The notes: generated from the sequence alone by a model not told the origin. DNA of 64,000 bases from Centroberyx gerrardi (GCF_048128805.1 NC_136019.1:11208905-11272904), one strand, 5' to 3'; shown: positions 10,346-25,010, counted from the stretch's first letter. Numbers and translations are program-made.

Positions 10346-12540
10346 GGCACTGCAGGTAAATACAGAGCTACAGCTGCATCGACACCCAGCTGTCCTCTCA
10401 CCCCAGCTACCGCCTGACTCAAGCCTGCCTGAAGAGGAGTGTTTGTGTGTGTGTGTTGTGTACACGTATGTGTGTGTGTGCGTGTTACACCACAAGACAC
10501 CAGCATGTGCCATGCCAGTGCAGTGTGTGTGTGATGTCATGTACATGTACAGTATGTTGTTCATCAATGGACCAAGGGGAAGGCAACTCCAACAACAAGA
10601 GTCAAGAGACTGTTACCAAGGTGTGGTTGTAGGTTCACTAATGTATTATAATAACGATATTGCCCTTTAAAAATGTGTAGCACATTTACAATAATGCACA
10701 TCCGCTATATTGGAAATATTATTTTCCACATCCTTGCATAGCATAATGAGTTTTTTTAGTTGTTTTTGCCATGTATATATTTGTTTGAACTGGACATATT
10801 TTGTTATCAACCGAGATTTTAAGTTTTATATTTGACAAAATGCAATGAAGCTCGAGAGTAACTTGATAATGAGTGTATTGAAAATGTCACGATTGTATAA
10901 ACTGATGGTTTCTGAGCAGTATGCTACCGTGGATTTGCCTACCCCTTATGCACTTTCTGTTTAATGTTATTATGAGCATGCCATGTGTATCGCATTTACT
11001 TAGAGCCATCAAATATACATGAAAGCTTATCGTTCATATTGTATTTTTGAGCAATGTTGTATTTTTCCGCGCAGTTTGAATTGTGGGCAGCATTTCATTT
11101 TACAGCCTGATCCGTATTGCAACAATTTACCCTGACTGACAAAACCGCTTGCAGCATTATAACAGTTACTACAGCGTTGGATCAGACGTTATTATGCACT
11201 TTATTACCTGCAAACTGTGGGCTGTAGAATACAGTGTTCACAAAATGTGTTCAAGTTGTTGGTTGTGCAATGTTTATTCTGGAGAGGTTGATTAGTTTTA
11301 ACACTAATGGATTTGTGTAGTGTTGACGCACTAAAATATATTGCCCTCTTGTTTCTTTTCTTTCCTAAAGATGTCTTTCCTCTGGTTTCTGTCTTCTCTT
11401 TCCTTCTTCTCCTCCCTCCTTCCCCTTGTAATTCTGTTACAGGGGCAAACAAGATGCACTGGACCTGGGGAAAAGGAGGGGATATTGCCTCGTCAATGCT
11501 ATTCTCCCTCTTTTTCTTTCTTTTTTCTTTCATTTTTCGTACTCTCTCTCTCCCTCTCTCTAACACTCAATACTTTCTGACCCTCGTTTGGGTTCAATTA
11601 GAGAAGACATTTAATAAATAATTGGAAATGGCAAACAGTAAAAACATTCTCTATGTACATGCACACATAATGCCACATCTGAGTCAAGACGTACAGACTA
11701 AAAAAAAAAAAAAAAGGAGAGAAGGGTAGAGTAGAAGAAGGTCTTCTCTCACAAATGGTCGGCAATGATTGAGTAGGTCTGCACATATTCAGTAGCTACC
11801 TACGATCAGGGGAAAGGTGGTGATAATGTCACAACTGTGTTTTTTTAAATAAACATGTTCCCCTGATTTATCAAGGGCTTCAAATCTAGATCTGCATTGT
11901 TTATTCTGTTCTGGCTTGTTCAGTGGGGGTGCCACGTTCAAAACGTTGATGTAGAAGTGTGCCATACAGAACAGAACTGACGCTGAATACATGACAAGAT
12001 TTTGTGTCTTTTCTGTATGGCACTTTTCTATTTTGTGATTCCTCTGAACAAGCCCCTCCTTCTGTTGTTTAATATTTCATGGAGCATATATGACCTGAAA
12101 CCTGTCTATTAAACAAAAGTTATCAAGATGGCACACCAAGGTTCAGTTTCTTTTTTTTTCTCAAGTAGGGTTTCAAACTCGGCTCCACGCTTTCCTTGGA
12201 TATCTGAAGAACACACCATGCTGTCGAACATACTGATGTCTCCTCATCTGAGCTCTTAAGTCCTTCAGCCAAAATTCTCTTAACTTCATTCACCCCTTAA
12301 ATCCCTCGGTAAAGACCCTTAGACAGGGCCTGCAAACAGAGCAGGTCGGAGAAAAGACTGGATTACACAGAAAGTATAATCTATAACACACTCCAACATT
12401 GTGCTAGGATTCAGCAGGCGGACAAGTTGTGGCATTTTGGTATCCTTAATTTTTGTCTTCATACATTAAGTCCAAACTGCAGAATGTCTCCCCAAAAGCC
12501 AAACTTAAAGACGACACAAATTGTTAGATGTGGTGTGTGT
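10346..12540 (+). other. eif5a 3' untranslated region and eif5a/gps2 tail-to-tail spacer
   Basis: No coding exon is visible. It holds a CA/TG-rich stretch (about 10441-10492), an AT-rich body typical of a long 3' untranslated region, candidate AATAAA signals near 11612 and 11848, and a 142-base imperfect inverted repeat (11913-12054). Which signal ends eif5a cannot be decided from sequence. gps2's own signal on the other strand is at 12550-12555, so the two genes converge. Confidence 0.5.
11913..12054. repeat. Imperfect hairpin between convergent eif5a and gps2
   Basis: The outer arms GGCTTGTTCAG (11913-11923) and CTGAACAAGCC (12044-12054) pair perfectly over 11 bases. The inner arms GTGCCATACAGAA (11959-11971) and TTCTGTATGGCAC (12011-12023) pair perfectly over 13, with weaker pairing continuing outward (TAGAAG / CTTTTCTA) and a loop of about 39 bases. 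It could be a small palindromic MITE or a structured RNA element in the eif5a tail. Confidence 0.6.
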
Positions 12541-12549
12541 GCTTATTCT

Positions 12550-12555
12550 TTTATT
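12550..12555 (-). terminator. Polyadenylation signal of gps2
   Basis: TTTATT on the plus strand is AATAAA on the minus strand, followed downstream by a TG-rich stretch (minus-strand CA) near 12530. This gives gps2 a 3' untranslated region of about 690 bases. Confidence 0.5.
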
Positions 12556-13237
12556 TCAACAGCATAAAGCTTTAAAACAGCATAGACTTGAACTTAATTT
12601 CTACTAAAGAAGGCGAGAGAAAAACACTGAAAATCCTCCATCATTCATATTTCGCAGGAGAAACGGTCGTCTCTGTACTGATGGTAACCGACCCTGGTCC
12701 TGCAGAGCTAACGGGATCTGGCTTTAGTCGCCACCCATCCCTTGACACATTGTGATTATGAACGCTAGTACTCAAAGAACAGGCTCTTATTCAGGCAATC
12801 TTGCTTTATACAATATATTATGAGCATTGTTTAAGCAAAGTAGCACTAACACGATGCCTTTGCTGTGTAGTTTAAGTGATAAACAATTTTACAAAGTAAA
12901 CATATTTGAAGTTATGTTAATCAAGGCTGGATGTTGACAAACACATGAAGAGATCAATCTTGACGATTGCTGACCACTGATCAAGGAAGTTAAAAGAGCA
13001 AAACAAAGCCCAAAAAGAAGATACAATACTACACAAGAAGTGAAACTCAATGCCTATGGCCTAATTCAGCCTAATAATTTGGGGGCTTTTACAGTCAGCC
13101 ATCATCAAGCAAGTTCTGAAGGGGTCGTTCCGTTATCCGTCTGACAGATTCTGCAGGATCACGGGTGAAGCCGTGAAATCTCAGCGACAGTGGTCACCTT
13201 GGCGAGGTTAGGCAGCGGCGCGGGGGTGTGGCCGTGT

Positions 13238-16200
13238 TTACTTGCCATGGTGATAAAATCTCTGTCCGCTCTGGGCATGAGGGAGGAAGGCGTGGCGAGG
13301 AGCGGCTTGGGGAGAACTCTGGAACGGAGCCTGGCGACAGAAACATGAAACAACGTTGGCGCGGTGATGAAAAAATGACCATACATGACCGCATATAAAA
13401 CTTTTCTCTTGGGCGACGGGCCTCATATGAGACATTTTTGGTAGTAAACAAGAAGTGTACATCACAGACTGAAAGGCGTAATGACAATATAGAAAGAAAG
13501 ATGTGTCACTGGGTCATCATGACTCTGCAAAATAATTTATAGCCAAAAACCAGGGGGAAAATGCACACCCGTCCCCTGGGCCCAATTTAAAAAACACACC
13601 ACCTTCCCCCCAGCAACAAAAAAGATAGAGAACTCGCCCCCATTTTTGACCATCCCTCGCCCCCGCTAAATCTCGAACACTCCCTTACAAATCACAAGGA
13701 ACTAAAGACACTGCGGTGGTATTACATAACTGACGTCTCAGATAATGCAGAGTGGGTGCTTGTGCCATTTGACTGGAGTATGAGGTGATGGAAAGAGCTG
13801 TGTGTGTGTGTGTGTGTGTTTTGGGGGTTAACCTTTGCAGTGGGGATCTGGACCGTCATTGGCGGTGTGGGCAGCAGGCCGGCAGCAGAAGCATGGAGGG
13901 CTTGAGGGTGCATCGGCCTCAAAGCACCCTGGAAAAAAAGGTAAGGCACGACATGTGAGGTAGAGGGCAGAATGAGGAATATGCTCTAAACCAGCTACTA
14001 GGTTCAATTAAATACACAGTGAGCTCCAAAAGTATTTGGACAGCAAGACATGTTTGGATGTTTTGGATCCATACTCTTATTACTTGGCAACTGTGTTTAA
14101 GTCCAGTCTGTGAACTTTGAGGATATTTTCATATCAGATGTGGATGAACAGTTGAATGACTATGCATTTTTTTACGTAGCCCTGCCATTTCAAGATGCCC
14201 AAAATATCCCAAGAGATAATAATTCAATAAAATATCATTTTGCATATACAATCAAAATTGTATATAGGCATCAGTAGTCTGTTGATGCTCTGCTTTCCAG
14301 GTGCTCTTCCCAATATGTATGCATCCCAGTGTATCTTTATGGGGCTTCTGCAGGACTACACTGAAGGATCAAAATTTCAAATGGCCTTACCGCATCAGTG
14401 AAGCCTGACTGTTGGTTGGCGTGCTCCAGCTGCTTCTGGAGGGGTATTCCTCCCCCAGGGATAAAACCTGCAGAATATATAGTAGACAGATTACCATAGG
14501 AACCAAATGATTATATACAGCAGTATACATAGAGTTACTCTGCAACTGATCCTGCCTCTGGTTGACAATTATTAATGGTTATGAGAGATCTCTAGTAAGA
14601 GAATTTAATATGCAAAGGGGATGAAACTGCAGTGGGACCACAGGGAGTGGGGCAGCAGGCTGAGGAACTGACCAGGCTGGGAGGTGAAGTGACTGTGGAC
14701 AGGGTAGCCGGGCTGCTGGTGGGGGAGGTACTGCATGGCCTGAAACGCAGACGCACCTGGGGAAGGGAGGAAGCAGGAGGGTCTTATTACAATTACTAAA
14801 TCCCACTGCGATGCGGTCACTCAAATTATTGATCTCTGAGTTTCTCCAAAGTCATGACACGTGCAAAATGACTTAGTAATAAGAAAGTGAATGACGGCAT
14901 ATTGATCTACTGACATTCAGAATGCACACCCTGGAGAGAAATTCATTGTTTTTTCTTACTCTTAGAAAGTGACACAGTAAGTGTGATCCCAGCTAACAGA
15001 GGTTCATTTGGTTCAAAGAAAAAAAAAAATCACATAATACTGCATTTGTTGTTGCAGGTGCATTGTGTTGAGACCAAAGTGTTGCATGCATTGCATTTAT
15101 TCCACGCATTCCATGCATTGATAGTGCATACGTAAACTAAAACAAATGGTGTTGTGCCCCATTTTTTCCAGGCTCTCCATGAGGTTTTCGAGATGAAAAC
15201 ATTTTGTCAGTGAATCAAAAAATTTTCAACAAATTTTTTTGTTGTAATACCACTTTCGATAACCAACTCTAATCGGTTTCTTCTCATCACATTTGAGCCA
15301 TGGGATCCTTGCGTAGAACTCTGCACACAGTTTGCAGCAACATAAATGCATTACAGATCAAGTGTGATCCTAGCATAACACACACACCTCTGATCTGGGA
15401 GCTGCTGGCGAAACTGACTGGTACCGAGGGTCCGGGGGCGTAGGTGGAGGGATGCTGGGCCTGGGCCACCCCATAGGGCTCATGAACCCCCTGACCTCCG
15501 CTGAACTGGCCATGCTCTGCTGAGCTTGTGCTGAACCCAGGCTGCGTCTGGTAGTGACGTCCCTGCAGGAGGAGGAAGAAGGCTGGGTAAATAGTCTGGT
15601 ATACTAGAGTCCTAAATTCTTTTTTTTCCTGAAAGACGTTTGTTAGTTTGTTTCTCTGAATATAGGTGGATTAGAAGAGTGGTGTATGAGTATTGGCTTC
15701 ACCCAATCCCCTGCAACTAAAACCACAAATGAAGTTTGCACACACACAAAAACTAGTCAGAGATCAAACTCCACACAACATTGTAAGGCTGACTAACAGA
15801 CAGAGCAACAAGCAGGTACTCCATTTATCCCAGAGGGAAATTCAATTGTCACAGCAGCAACACACTTGAAACACAATAAACACATTACAGTGAATCCATA
15901 CTCCAGTTCACTGCCTGTGGAGAAAAATCCAGAGAGAGGGATGGAGGGCAGAACGGTGACATTTGGTGGAAAGACAATAGTAGTTTGAGTGCAGCACTCA
16001 CCGGGATCACAGGAGTCGGAAACAGCTGTTTACTGCGTTCTCCTAGCAGCGCACCGGGTCGACTGTGGCTGACTGGACTGCCTGAGAGAGGAAAATAGAA
16101 GGATCAGCGCACTAGTAATAATGTGATATGGATAATGGCATTTTCCCCCACAGCGCTGTTGCCATGGTGCTGTGGGCATCAAGGGGCAAATTCAGGTCAG

Positions 16201-18116
16201 TCAGTCAGGGGTGAGACACTTCACTCCTCACTACCTGTGAGCAATCAAACTTCAATACGGTTTACATCGCTTTAGAAATCATTTTGCACAAATATGGTCT
16301 GTTTATTGAGCGGTATCTACTTAAAAAGAAGCAAAAGTTCCATCAATGTGAAAATGTATCCTTAACTACAATCTTTGCACCTTAGCTGTGATTTTTCACA
16401 CAAATCCCAGACAAATCCTCTTCACATGTTCAGAAAGAAATAATCTGTCTTCTCTATCTTTTACTATTCATGTCAACATCTGAGGAAAAAACCTGTGTTG
16501 TTTATTGGGTATATACTATTGCTGATACATTGCTTATCCACCAACAGGTAGGACGGTTTGGTCACAATTCAAAACTCTGTCTGATATGGATTATAATATT
16601 TACACTTTTACAATGCGTTTTGAAATCCTTTTTAGCTAGCTAACTGCAAAATCGTGGGACTGTACAGAATATGTGTGTGTTTCTTTGCAATAACAAAACA
16701 ATGGATTTCATACACAAAACATTCTCTGTAATTCAGATGATGCTATATGATGCATAAAACCTAAAAGTATCTTACCTTGAATGCTGAGGAGGTGCTGTCC
16801 TGCGTGCATGGGCAGACTGGATTGGTAGCTGGCTGACGTCAATGTTGTGATATCACTAGATAGATAGACAGATAGATAGATACTTTATTGTCCTACAAGA
16901 GGAAATTTGGTTCCACCCTTTATACACAGCCTCACATACATGTACCCACATACCCACCACACATTATTCATACAAAACAGGAAGACCACAATACATTAAC
17001 AATACATTGGCACAAGACATTCAATCAATGCATTGAATTCAGAGCTTCAATGGCAGAGGGGACAAAGCTCTTTTTAAAACAGGCCCATCTCCAGGTGAGG
17101 GACCTGTACCTGCGACCAGATGGAAGCAATGTGAAGAAAGAAGTAAGGGGGTGAGTGGGGTCCGGAGTTATGGTTAGTGCTCTGCGTATTATGACAGGTG
17201 GTACAGAAATACAAGTGGTCTTTAGTTAAATCCTCGATTCTGACTAAGCCTTGATAACAGCACCATCCTCTCACACAAAAAGCAAACATACCTTCATGTA
17301 CGGAATTAAAAACAAAATCTCTGAATCCCTTACTACCTCTGCTCCTTTCTGCGTCTCTTCTCCTCTTCATGGAGGACTTTCTTAAGCTGTAAGAAGAGCT
17401 GGTGTTTCTCCTCTTGGAGTCCCTGAAGTTTCTCCCCCATCTTCATTACCTGAAATTCAGATGGCAAAGACACATTGAGCTGAAAGTACTGATGCTAAAA
17501 GAATATCACAAACTTTTGGTGAGTAAGCTCTTTGATCCGCATACATTGTATAATGAGACTTGGTACCATCTTCACCCACGTGTTTTGTGTATGATGAGCT
17601 AGCACAGACCACCTACTGAACATAGTGAAGATGAATTTGCAAAAGCTCTAGCATGTACTGCAGTGACGATAATAATGCTGCATACAGAGGTGAAACTGCT
17701 ACCAATCTTCTCGTTGCACAGTGATGAGTTGATCAAAGAGCTTATTCTCCAAGAGTCCTTTGATATGATGTTGTAGTCTTTTATGGAGGTGTGAATATTT
17801 GTGTTTTATCTCTTTCCAACCTGTTCTTTAGTTTCCTCCAAAGACATCCTCTCCTCTATTTCTTTCGTCCTCTTCCTCTCTTCCTCCTCCTTCATCTTCT
17901 GCTCCATCATTTTGTCCACCTCTTCCTCCTCTGACAATTGACAGTTGTTACAGTGTTACACACTTGGCACAGCAATCATTGTCTATTATATATTCACATA
18001 CACACTCCCAGTGGCACCGCACCTTGCCTCTTGCGCTCCCTCTCCCTCATGATGTGCTTATGGAGGGCTCTGGCCATCGCGTTGGACAGCTTGGGTCTCT
18101 CCAGCAGAGCGGGCAT
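13238..18116 (-). CDS. gps2: G protein pathway suppressor 2
   Basis: Ten coding exons on the minus strand: 18116-18023, 17930-17821, 17449-17337, 16855-16776, 16081-16002, 15562-15388, 14756-14673, 14467-14391, 13928-13833 and 13330-13238. All phases agree and give 333 codons (human about 327). The start MPALLERPKLSNAMARALH and the highly charged coiled coil that follows (residues about 20-105, ending VLHEEEKRRRKEQ) match GPS2 closely. The middle and C-terminus are Q/P/H-rich (HGQF, MQYLPHQQPGYP, LEHANQQSGF, LRPMHPQALH), and it ends RFYHHGK. GPS2 is a core subunit of the NCoR/SMRT-HDAC3-TBL1 corepressor and also inhibits Ubc13. An untranslated first exon probably ends at 18527 (donor GTAAGA), with an acceptor at 18141. 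Exon 4 (16855) has its acceptor in a LINE tail (see findings). The exon 6 donor (15387) runs straight into GTGTGTG. Confidence 0.95.
13800..13820. repeat. TG microsatellite in gps2 intron
   Basis: A short uninterrupted TG run just downstream of the donor at 13832. Confidence 0.8.
14026..14175. mobile_element. Tc1/mariner-like terminus, truncated
   Basis: TACACAGTGAGCTCCAAAAG followed by TATTTGGACAG resembles the inverted-repeat ends of a common fish Tc1-like family, with TA in front. No matching right end lies nearby in the gps2 intron, so this is a one-ended remnant with an uncertain right boundary. Confidence 0.4.
15815..15925 (-). mobile_element. LINE 3'-tail fragment
   Basis: TTTATCCCAGAGGGAAATTC followed by GTCACAGCAGCAACACA is the reverse complement of a 3'-end sequence shared by many fish non-LTR retrotransposons (Rex1/L2-like). 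It is a short 5'-truncated insertion in a gps2 intron, in the gene's sense orientation. The family is not certain. Confidence 0.5.
16857..17215 (-). mobile_element. 5'-truncated LINE 3' end with TATC-repeat tail
   Basis: Reading the minus strand, the element ends ...ACAATAAAGTATCTATCTATC plus further TATC/TGTC units, and on the plus strand 16857-16882 is a GATA tract followed by ACTTTATTGTCC. A GAGGAAATTTGG motif and a degenerate frame (MAEGTKLFLKQAHLQVRDL on the plus strand) are typical of fish LINE 3' regions. It fills most of the 481-base gps2 intron 3. Its tail reaches the exon-4 acceptor at 16857-16856. The left (5') boundary is approximate. Confidence 0.6.
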
Positions 18117-18720
18117 GGTGACAGGCAGTGGAGGGGCCAGCTGGTGTAGGAGAAATGTAGTTTACAAGTAGTGAGGGTTACGTTTACAAGAAAGAACTGC
18201 TTTGCAAATTGCAACGTCTATAGCTGAAGAATAGATCTAAACGTTAAAGGCCTAGCTTTCTTAGCTTTTAAGCTAACAGTTCTAGCTTGGGTAACATTAG
18301 CTGCTGCTATGCATTATATACAGTACTTAGTAGTGTTAGTTATCTATATAAATGGTATTACTTGAGATGAAGATGTGTGGAAGTTGAGTATATCAGGTAG
18401 CGGTTAACGTTACACGAAAAAAATTCCTTTGAACGTGCCCAAAACGTTAGCTAGCATTAGCTATTTACGCAGCTAATATTATCCGTGCTAGTGCGGCAAA
18501 GTTGAAGTGGAAAACGGATATCTTACTTTCGTTGCTTTGTGGGTCGTTTAATAAAAAACCTAACCCTGTCACGGTTTGGATTTGAGGTGGCTTAGCTTTG
18601 TACTTCTGCTGTAATTCAACAAAATAAAATCCAAACTTTTCCCCAAAACATAAACATAGCAAGGGGGTTTCTGGTCAAGTAAATATTTTAATATTGTACT
18701 TCCTGTGTCAAACAAAAGAC

Positions 18721-18774
18721 GACATCCGGTTTGCGGTCTGGGGCTTGTCAAGATGCATTCTGGAACTGGTAGTT
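18721..18774 (-). promoter_or_regulatory. gps2 promoter: ZNF143-type and ETS sites
   Basis: The minus strand reads ACTACCAGTTCCAGAATGCA within 18774-18752, close to the ZNF143/THAP11 consensus ACTACAATTCCCAGAATGC. About 20 bases nearer the gene is ACCGGATGT, an ETS-type site. Both lie just upstream of the probable untranslated first exon (18527 to about 18715). No TATA box. Confidence 0.5.
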
Positions 18775-18779
18775 TTTCT

Positions 18780-20636
18780 GTATTTCGGCCTAGCTATCCC
18801 CGATGCCTTAGTCAAAATAAGAAAATATAAATGACAAATGAATCAAAATAAATCCCTGCTGACCAAGACCTTTACACTGAGTATGGACACATTGTAAAAA
18901 CCAGTTCAAACAATCTAAATGTGAAACAGTAGGCCTTGTCTTGAGCCAAGCTGGCTCCTCAGATACAAAACGTAAAAAACACCTATGGCCTTGCACAACT
19001 AGGGCAGGCACACATGCAGCCACAAGCTCTCTAATATGATAAGGCACTTAGTGCAACTGTGGCAAAACAAAGCTATTAAGGTTGAACTAAATCAGAATTT
19101 CAGCATGTATGTTCAGTTCACTTACACAAATAAATGCCCTGAAAGGCATGGACTAAACTTCACCAGGGTTGTAATTACTAGGGACCAGACCAGTCCATCT
19201 GGTTAGATTCCAGTCCATTCCACCACCTTACATTTACAGTTTAGCCTCTCACTTACACACACACAAAAACACAGTTAAGTTGCATGTCTTGCTTTTACTT
19301 CCCTACAAAGTCTTTTTTTTTTTTTTTTTTTTACAAAGGATGCTATCCTGAACAGTACCACATATTCAGTATCCATCTTACAGTGAAAATAAGGAAAGCA
19401 CTTCATCAGCACACCTCCATCTTGGCTCTGGTGAAATCTCTTCCTCACCCATACACTTAACACAACTGATGCAGTAGGAGTGGTTGTCGGCACAGAGAAT
19501 TGCAGCTGCGGCCGTGGTGCTGACATCTCTGTGGCAACTGGTTGTTAAATTAAAATTATCAAGGGAAAAGATACAGTGTAATAGAAGAGTAAAAAATGCA
19601 TGTGCAGTTCCGTAACAGATCGTTCACACCAGATAACATATAGCCTCCACATGCACTATGATATTCAATAAAGACAAGAAACACAGTTAGCTTTTTATCA
19701 CATTTTATCATGTATGGTCATGAGTGGAGAGAAAGAGCCAGTAATGCAGCTGTATACCGAGTTCAAATCTTTTTTTTTTTTTAAAAAAAGGAAACAAAAC
19801 TTAAAAAAGAGAAATTGCACTCAGCTTTACAATACCTTTAGAAATTAAGCCATCTAAAATTAAGAACAATAATAACAACGATAATCATAATAGCAGTCAA
19901 AGTAATAGTCTTACCACTGAAAGCAGAGACAGAGGGAAGATGATTGTTTAGTCTGAATTCTATTATACTCCTTACAAAGATCATATGCAGGGCGGGAAAC
20001 TATGATTCTTATTCACTGGCTTTAGTGGCTGGTGGATTACAAAAATTCACTAGCAATTGTAGTTTTTTTTTTTAGGGGAAAATAACAGCTGTAAAACAGT
20101 TGGTTATCTGTCAAAGTAGCTGATACAACAGACATATTTACCTGCCACAGACAAATTTACCTGGTGGCTGCTGTTAATTTCCAACCCTGGTCAAACGCAA
20201 CACATCCTCATGCAAACTATAATGACTATAATAACCAATAACTATCTTCATTGTCAATAAGAGCTGATTTTAACTTAAATTCACATTCTGTGCCTTTCAT
20301 CCCTTGCCTTTGAAATAACTGCAATTACGGTCTAGTTCTAACACCAAATTCTCTCTCAGTTTTGTAAAGTAGGATCAATACACTACAGAAAAACTGGCCA
20401 TGAGACCACTTAAACAAAGACACTATCGAAAAGAAAACAGGAGGCAAATACAATTCAGACTGCAGGAGAATAATAAAGACGTAAATGGATGGGAGAGGGG
20501 GAAAGGATGGGTGGTGAAAGTGCATTTGACATATTTACTCTGGGAACTCTAGGCTGCTGAGCTGGATTTAATATTTTAATGAATGGTGGAGGTCTTGGAG
20601 AGGTGGATGGGTGGGGGTGGGGTGATGGTAGTGGCA
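18780..20636. other. Spacer between the gps2 start and gabarap stop, including the gabarap 3' untranslated region
   Basis: AT-rich, with no coding exon. It contains a T-run at about 19312-19332, a small hAT-like MITE (19988-20189) and probably the gabarap 3' untranslated region at the right side. No convincing AATAAA on the minus strand stands out, so the gabarap end is unresolved. Confidence 0.4.
19988..20189. mobile_element. hAT-like MITE (CAGGGYKGGAAAYTA termini)
   Basis: The left end CAGGGCGGGAAACTA and right end TTAATTTCCAACCCTG are imperfect inverted repeats of about 16 bases. The 8-base flanks ATCATATG and GTCAAACG agree at 5 of 8 positions, a weak target duplication. About 202 bases, noncoding. 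A related copy lies at 32304-32474. Confidence 0.55.
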
Positions 20637-22716
<2,080 letters not shown>

Positions 22717-22870
22717 CTAGTCGGTCACTCCGGGGTGTATGATTGCGGTTGCTCAAGGAACGACTCAATTCGGTGACACTCGACAAAAACAAATGTTGCT
22801 AGCTAGCGTTACTTAGCTCGCTACAGCTGTTTTCCTAGTGCGACTGCGGCGGAGGGATACAATAACAATA

Positions 22871-22877
22871 TGACGTA
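22871..22877 (+). promoter_or_regulatory. CRE-like TGACGTA near the gabarap start
   Basis: A lone TGACGTA in a GC-rich stretch (GCGACTGCGGCGG at 22838-22850), about 180 bases upstream of the ATG, in the likely core promoter region. The match is short and weak on its own. Confidence 0.3.
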
Positions 22878-23354
22878 GCGAGTCTAAATCGCAGAATAAA
22901 AGTCATGCTGTTTAGACACATTGACATTATTCATGGAGCGATACCCAACGTTTCTTCCAATAAACATTCGTCTTTTGAAGTAGTCACTGTGTGGACCGGT
23001 TTAAATACTAGGATCACATCTTTATTGGAACTATTTTATTTTGATCAACCACTGCGCGTAAAACCTAGGGGAGGGCTGTGATGAGGCATCTGTCCTTGTC
23101 ATATGACCGAGGCCCTGCGGTTGCCAGCCAAAGAGCCCTGCTGAAAAAGAGACGCAACAACACGCAATTTTAGGCGGAGGGTATTGTAATTTTGTCTGTG
23201 CAAGGCAGTGGTTGTTAGTCCCACAACATCCAGGGGGTTCCCAGAAAAATGAGGACTGTTTAATCCACTATCCACTGACTAATTTGGGGATTCCCAGCAA
23301 AATGGGGTATAGTTTACACTGACAGTAGCCTATAGACAGTTAAGCAATAACTAG

Positions 23355-23475
23355 TAGTTACTACCTTCAAGCCCCATTTTGGCAAACATCCGCCCTGCTG
23401 AAGTGTCCTTGAGCAAGACGCCGACTCCCTACCAGCTCCAGCAGTCCTGCTCTGCATCTGATTCTGACCTCTGAC
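23355..23475 (+). mobile_element. tRNA-derived SINE fragment
   Basis: A CCTTCAAGCCCC B-box-like motif is followed by GAAGTGTCCTTGAGCAAGAC and GACTCCCTACCAGCTCC, the conserved body of a widespread fish tRNA SINE. The same body occurs on the minus strand at 31232-31372. The tRNA head is degenerate here. Confidence 0.6.
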
Positions 23476-24871
23476 CTCCTTGAAGGGGGTGAAGTGAAAA
23501 GAGAAGCAATTAAGGATCACATTATTACCATTATAAATGATTGCTAATCACAAAAGTCTTCACAGATGGGCTTCCTTGGGACAAAATCTTATAAAATGGG
23601 GGTCCATTGTCTTGAGCTGTTGAGCTATTGCCAGTTAGTATTAGATTAGATTAGATTAATTGATTGTCATGATTACTAGCCAATATTGGGAATTGGGAAC
23701 AAGGAACTACAATTTAGAAGATACAAGGCTTACTAGCCGAATTAATTACTTTACTTAACTATAAAGTGCTGCTGCCTATTCAATGATTAGTAAAATAGAT
23801 AATTGAAAACATAAACAGGAATAGTGGCTGTTAAATTTCGAATAGTGACCAACAATCATTGGATTCATTTCTGGTAAAAAAAAAAGTAACGTATTCATGT
23901 CAATATATTTACATTATTAAGTAAGATAAGCCTGAGAAGTGAATGTTAAAACAGTTTTCTGTCCATAATATGCCCATTTCCTTAAACACACCCTCATGGG
24001 ATAAGGTGACAACTGGGTATTGCGTAAGAGACCATAGTTCCCTGAGTCACACTGAGCTCGACTTCCGTATCTCTCCCTGCTCATGTGATGCCTCCACCTA
24101 AACTGACCTGAGTGCGTAATACTCTCCTGATGGTTTGTTCTGCGTTGAACCACAGGCAATCAGCCAGACTGCATGAATCTGAAAAGTCCCTCCCTCCTTC
24201 ATTCCACAACACACTCCCACCTCGCGTTCACAAAACAGACAGACTCTGAATTAAACTTCCCCCTTCTGAATGCTGGAAATTCAAACCATACTACTAACTG
24301 ATGAGTTTGAATGATACTACATGTTTGTTTGTTTTTCCAAAGCTAAACTGTATTCTTTCACTATCTCTACCTAAGCGCTATTAGATTACATACACAGCTA
24401 TTATAATAGCTTTAACTTGTATTTACTTTGTAATGGTCAGGCCTGTGAGGAATGCAGTTTTTGTTTTGTACCTTATGAGGAGTGTTGGGCATAATGTGTA
24501 TCAGTGTACTGCTAGTTGATCTCAGCCCATTCACAGTATTAGAAGATTATCTCTCCACTTCACCCACCTTGTTTCAGTGATTGAAAAACAATGTTTGAAA
24601 ATTACTGAATGACTTGTTTTTTATTATTCCGTCAGTTAGTTTTAGCAGTAGTTTAGGTCTATTTTTTCCTCAGTGAACATTTGCTTTTTTATTTCAGTTT
24701 ACAAAACTTTTTAGTGACTAGCCTGAGTTTCACTATTGTTTCAGCATTTCCATCTAGATAAAAACATACAATTGACTAGTGAATAGTTTTTAATTGATAT
24801 TTTAGACCAGAGGAAAGCACCTTTAGTGTCTCTGAAAGAGTTGTCTTTGGATTGTTTGTTATACATGATAT

Positions 24872-25010
24872 ACAGTACTGTGAAAAAATATCCCCCCGTC
24901 CCATTTGATTTTCTGGATTTCTGCACATTGTTCACATTGAGTTTGGTCAAACCTTTTCATGCATTGTGGGACTTTATAGAGGGAATCTGAAATAAACAAA
25001 ATGACACTCA
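24872..25010. mobile_element. Tc1/mariner-type terminus remnant
   Basis: TACAGTACTGTGAAAAAATA followed by CCCCCCGTCCCATTTGATTT, then the word order CACATTGTTCACATTGAGTTT and AATAAACAAAATGACACTC, resembles the end of a common fish element family that begins TACAGTGGTGTGAAAAAG. It is degraded and one-ended. Confidence 0.4.

Noticed and set aside
10218-10670. 150-codon plus-strand frame over the last eif5a exon
   Set aside because: Wrong frame relative to eif5a exon 5, and largely TG-repeat translation (CVCVV).
16141-16182. CCCACAGC/GCTGTGGG palindrome in a gps2 intron
   Set aside because: An 8-base stem is expected by chance at this scale and has no supporting context.
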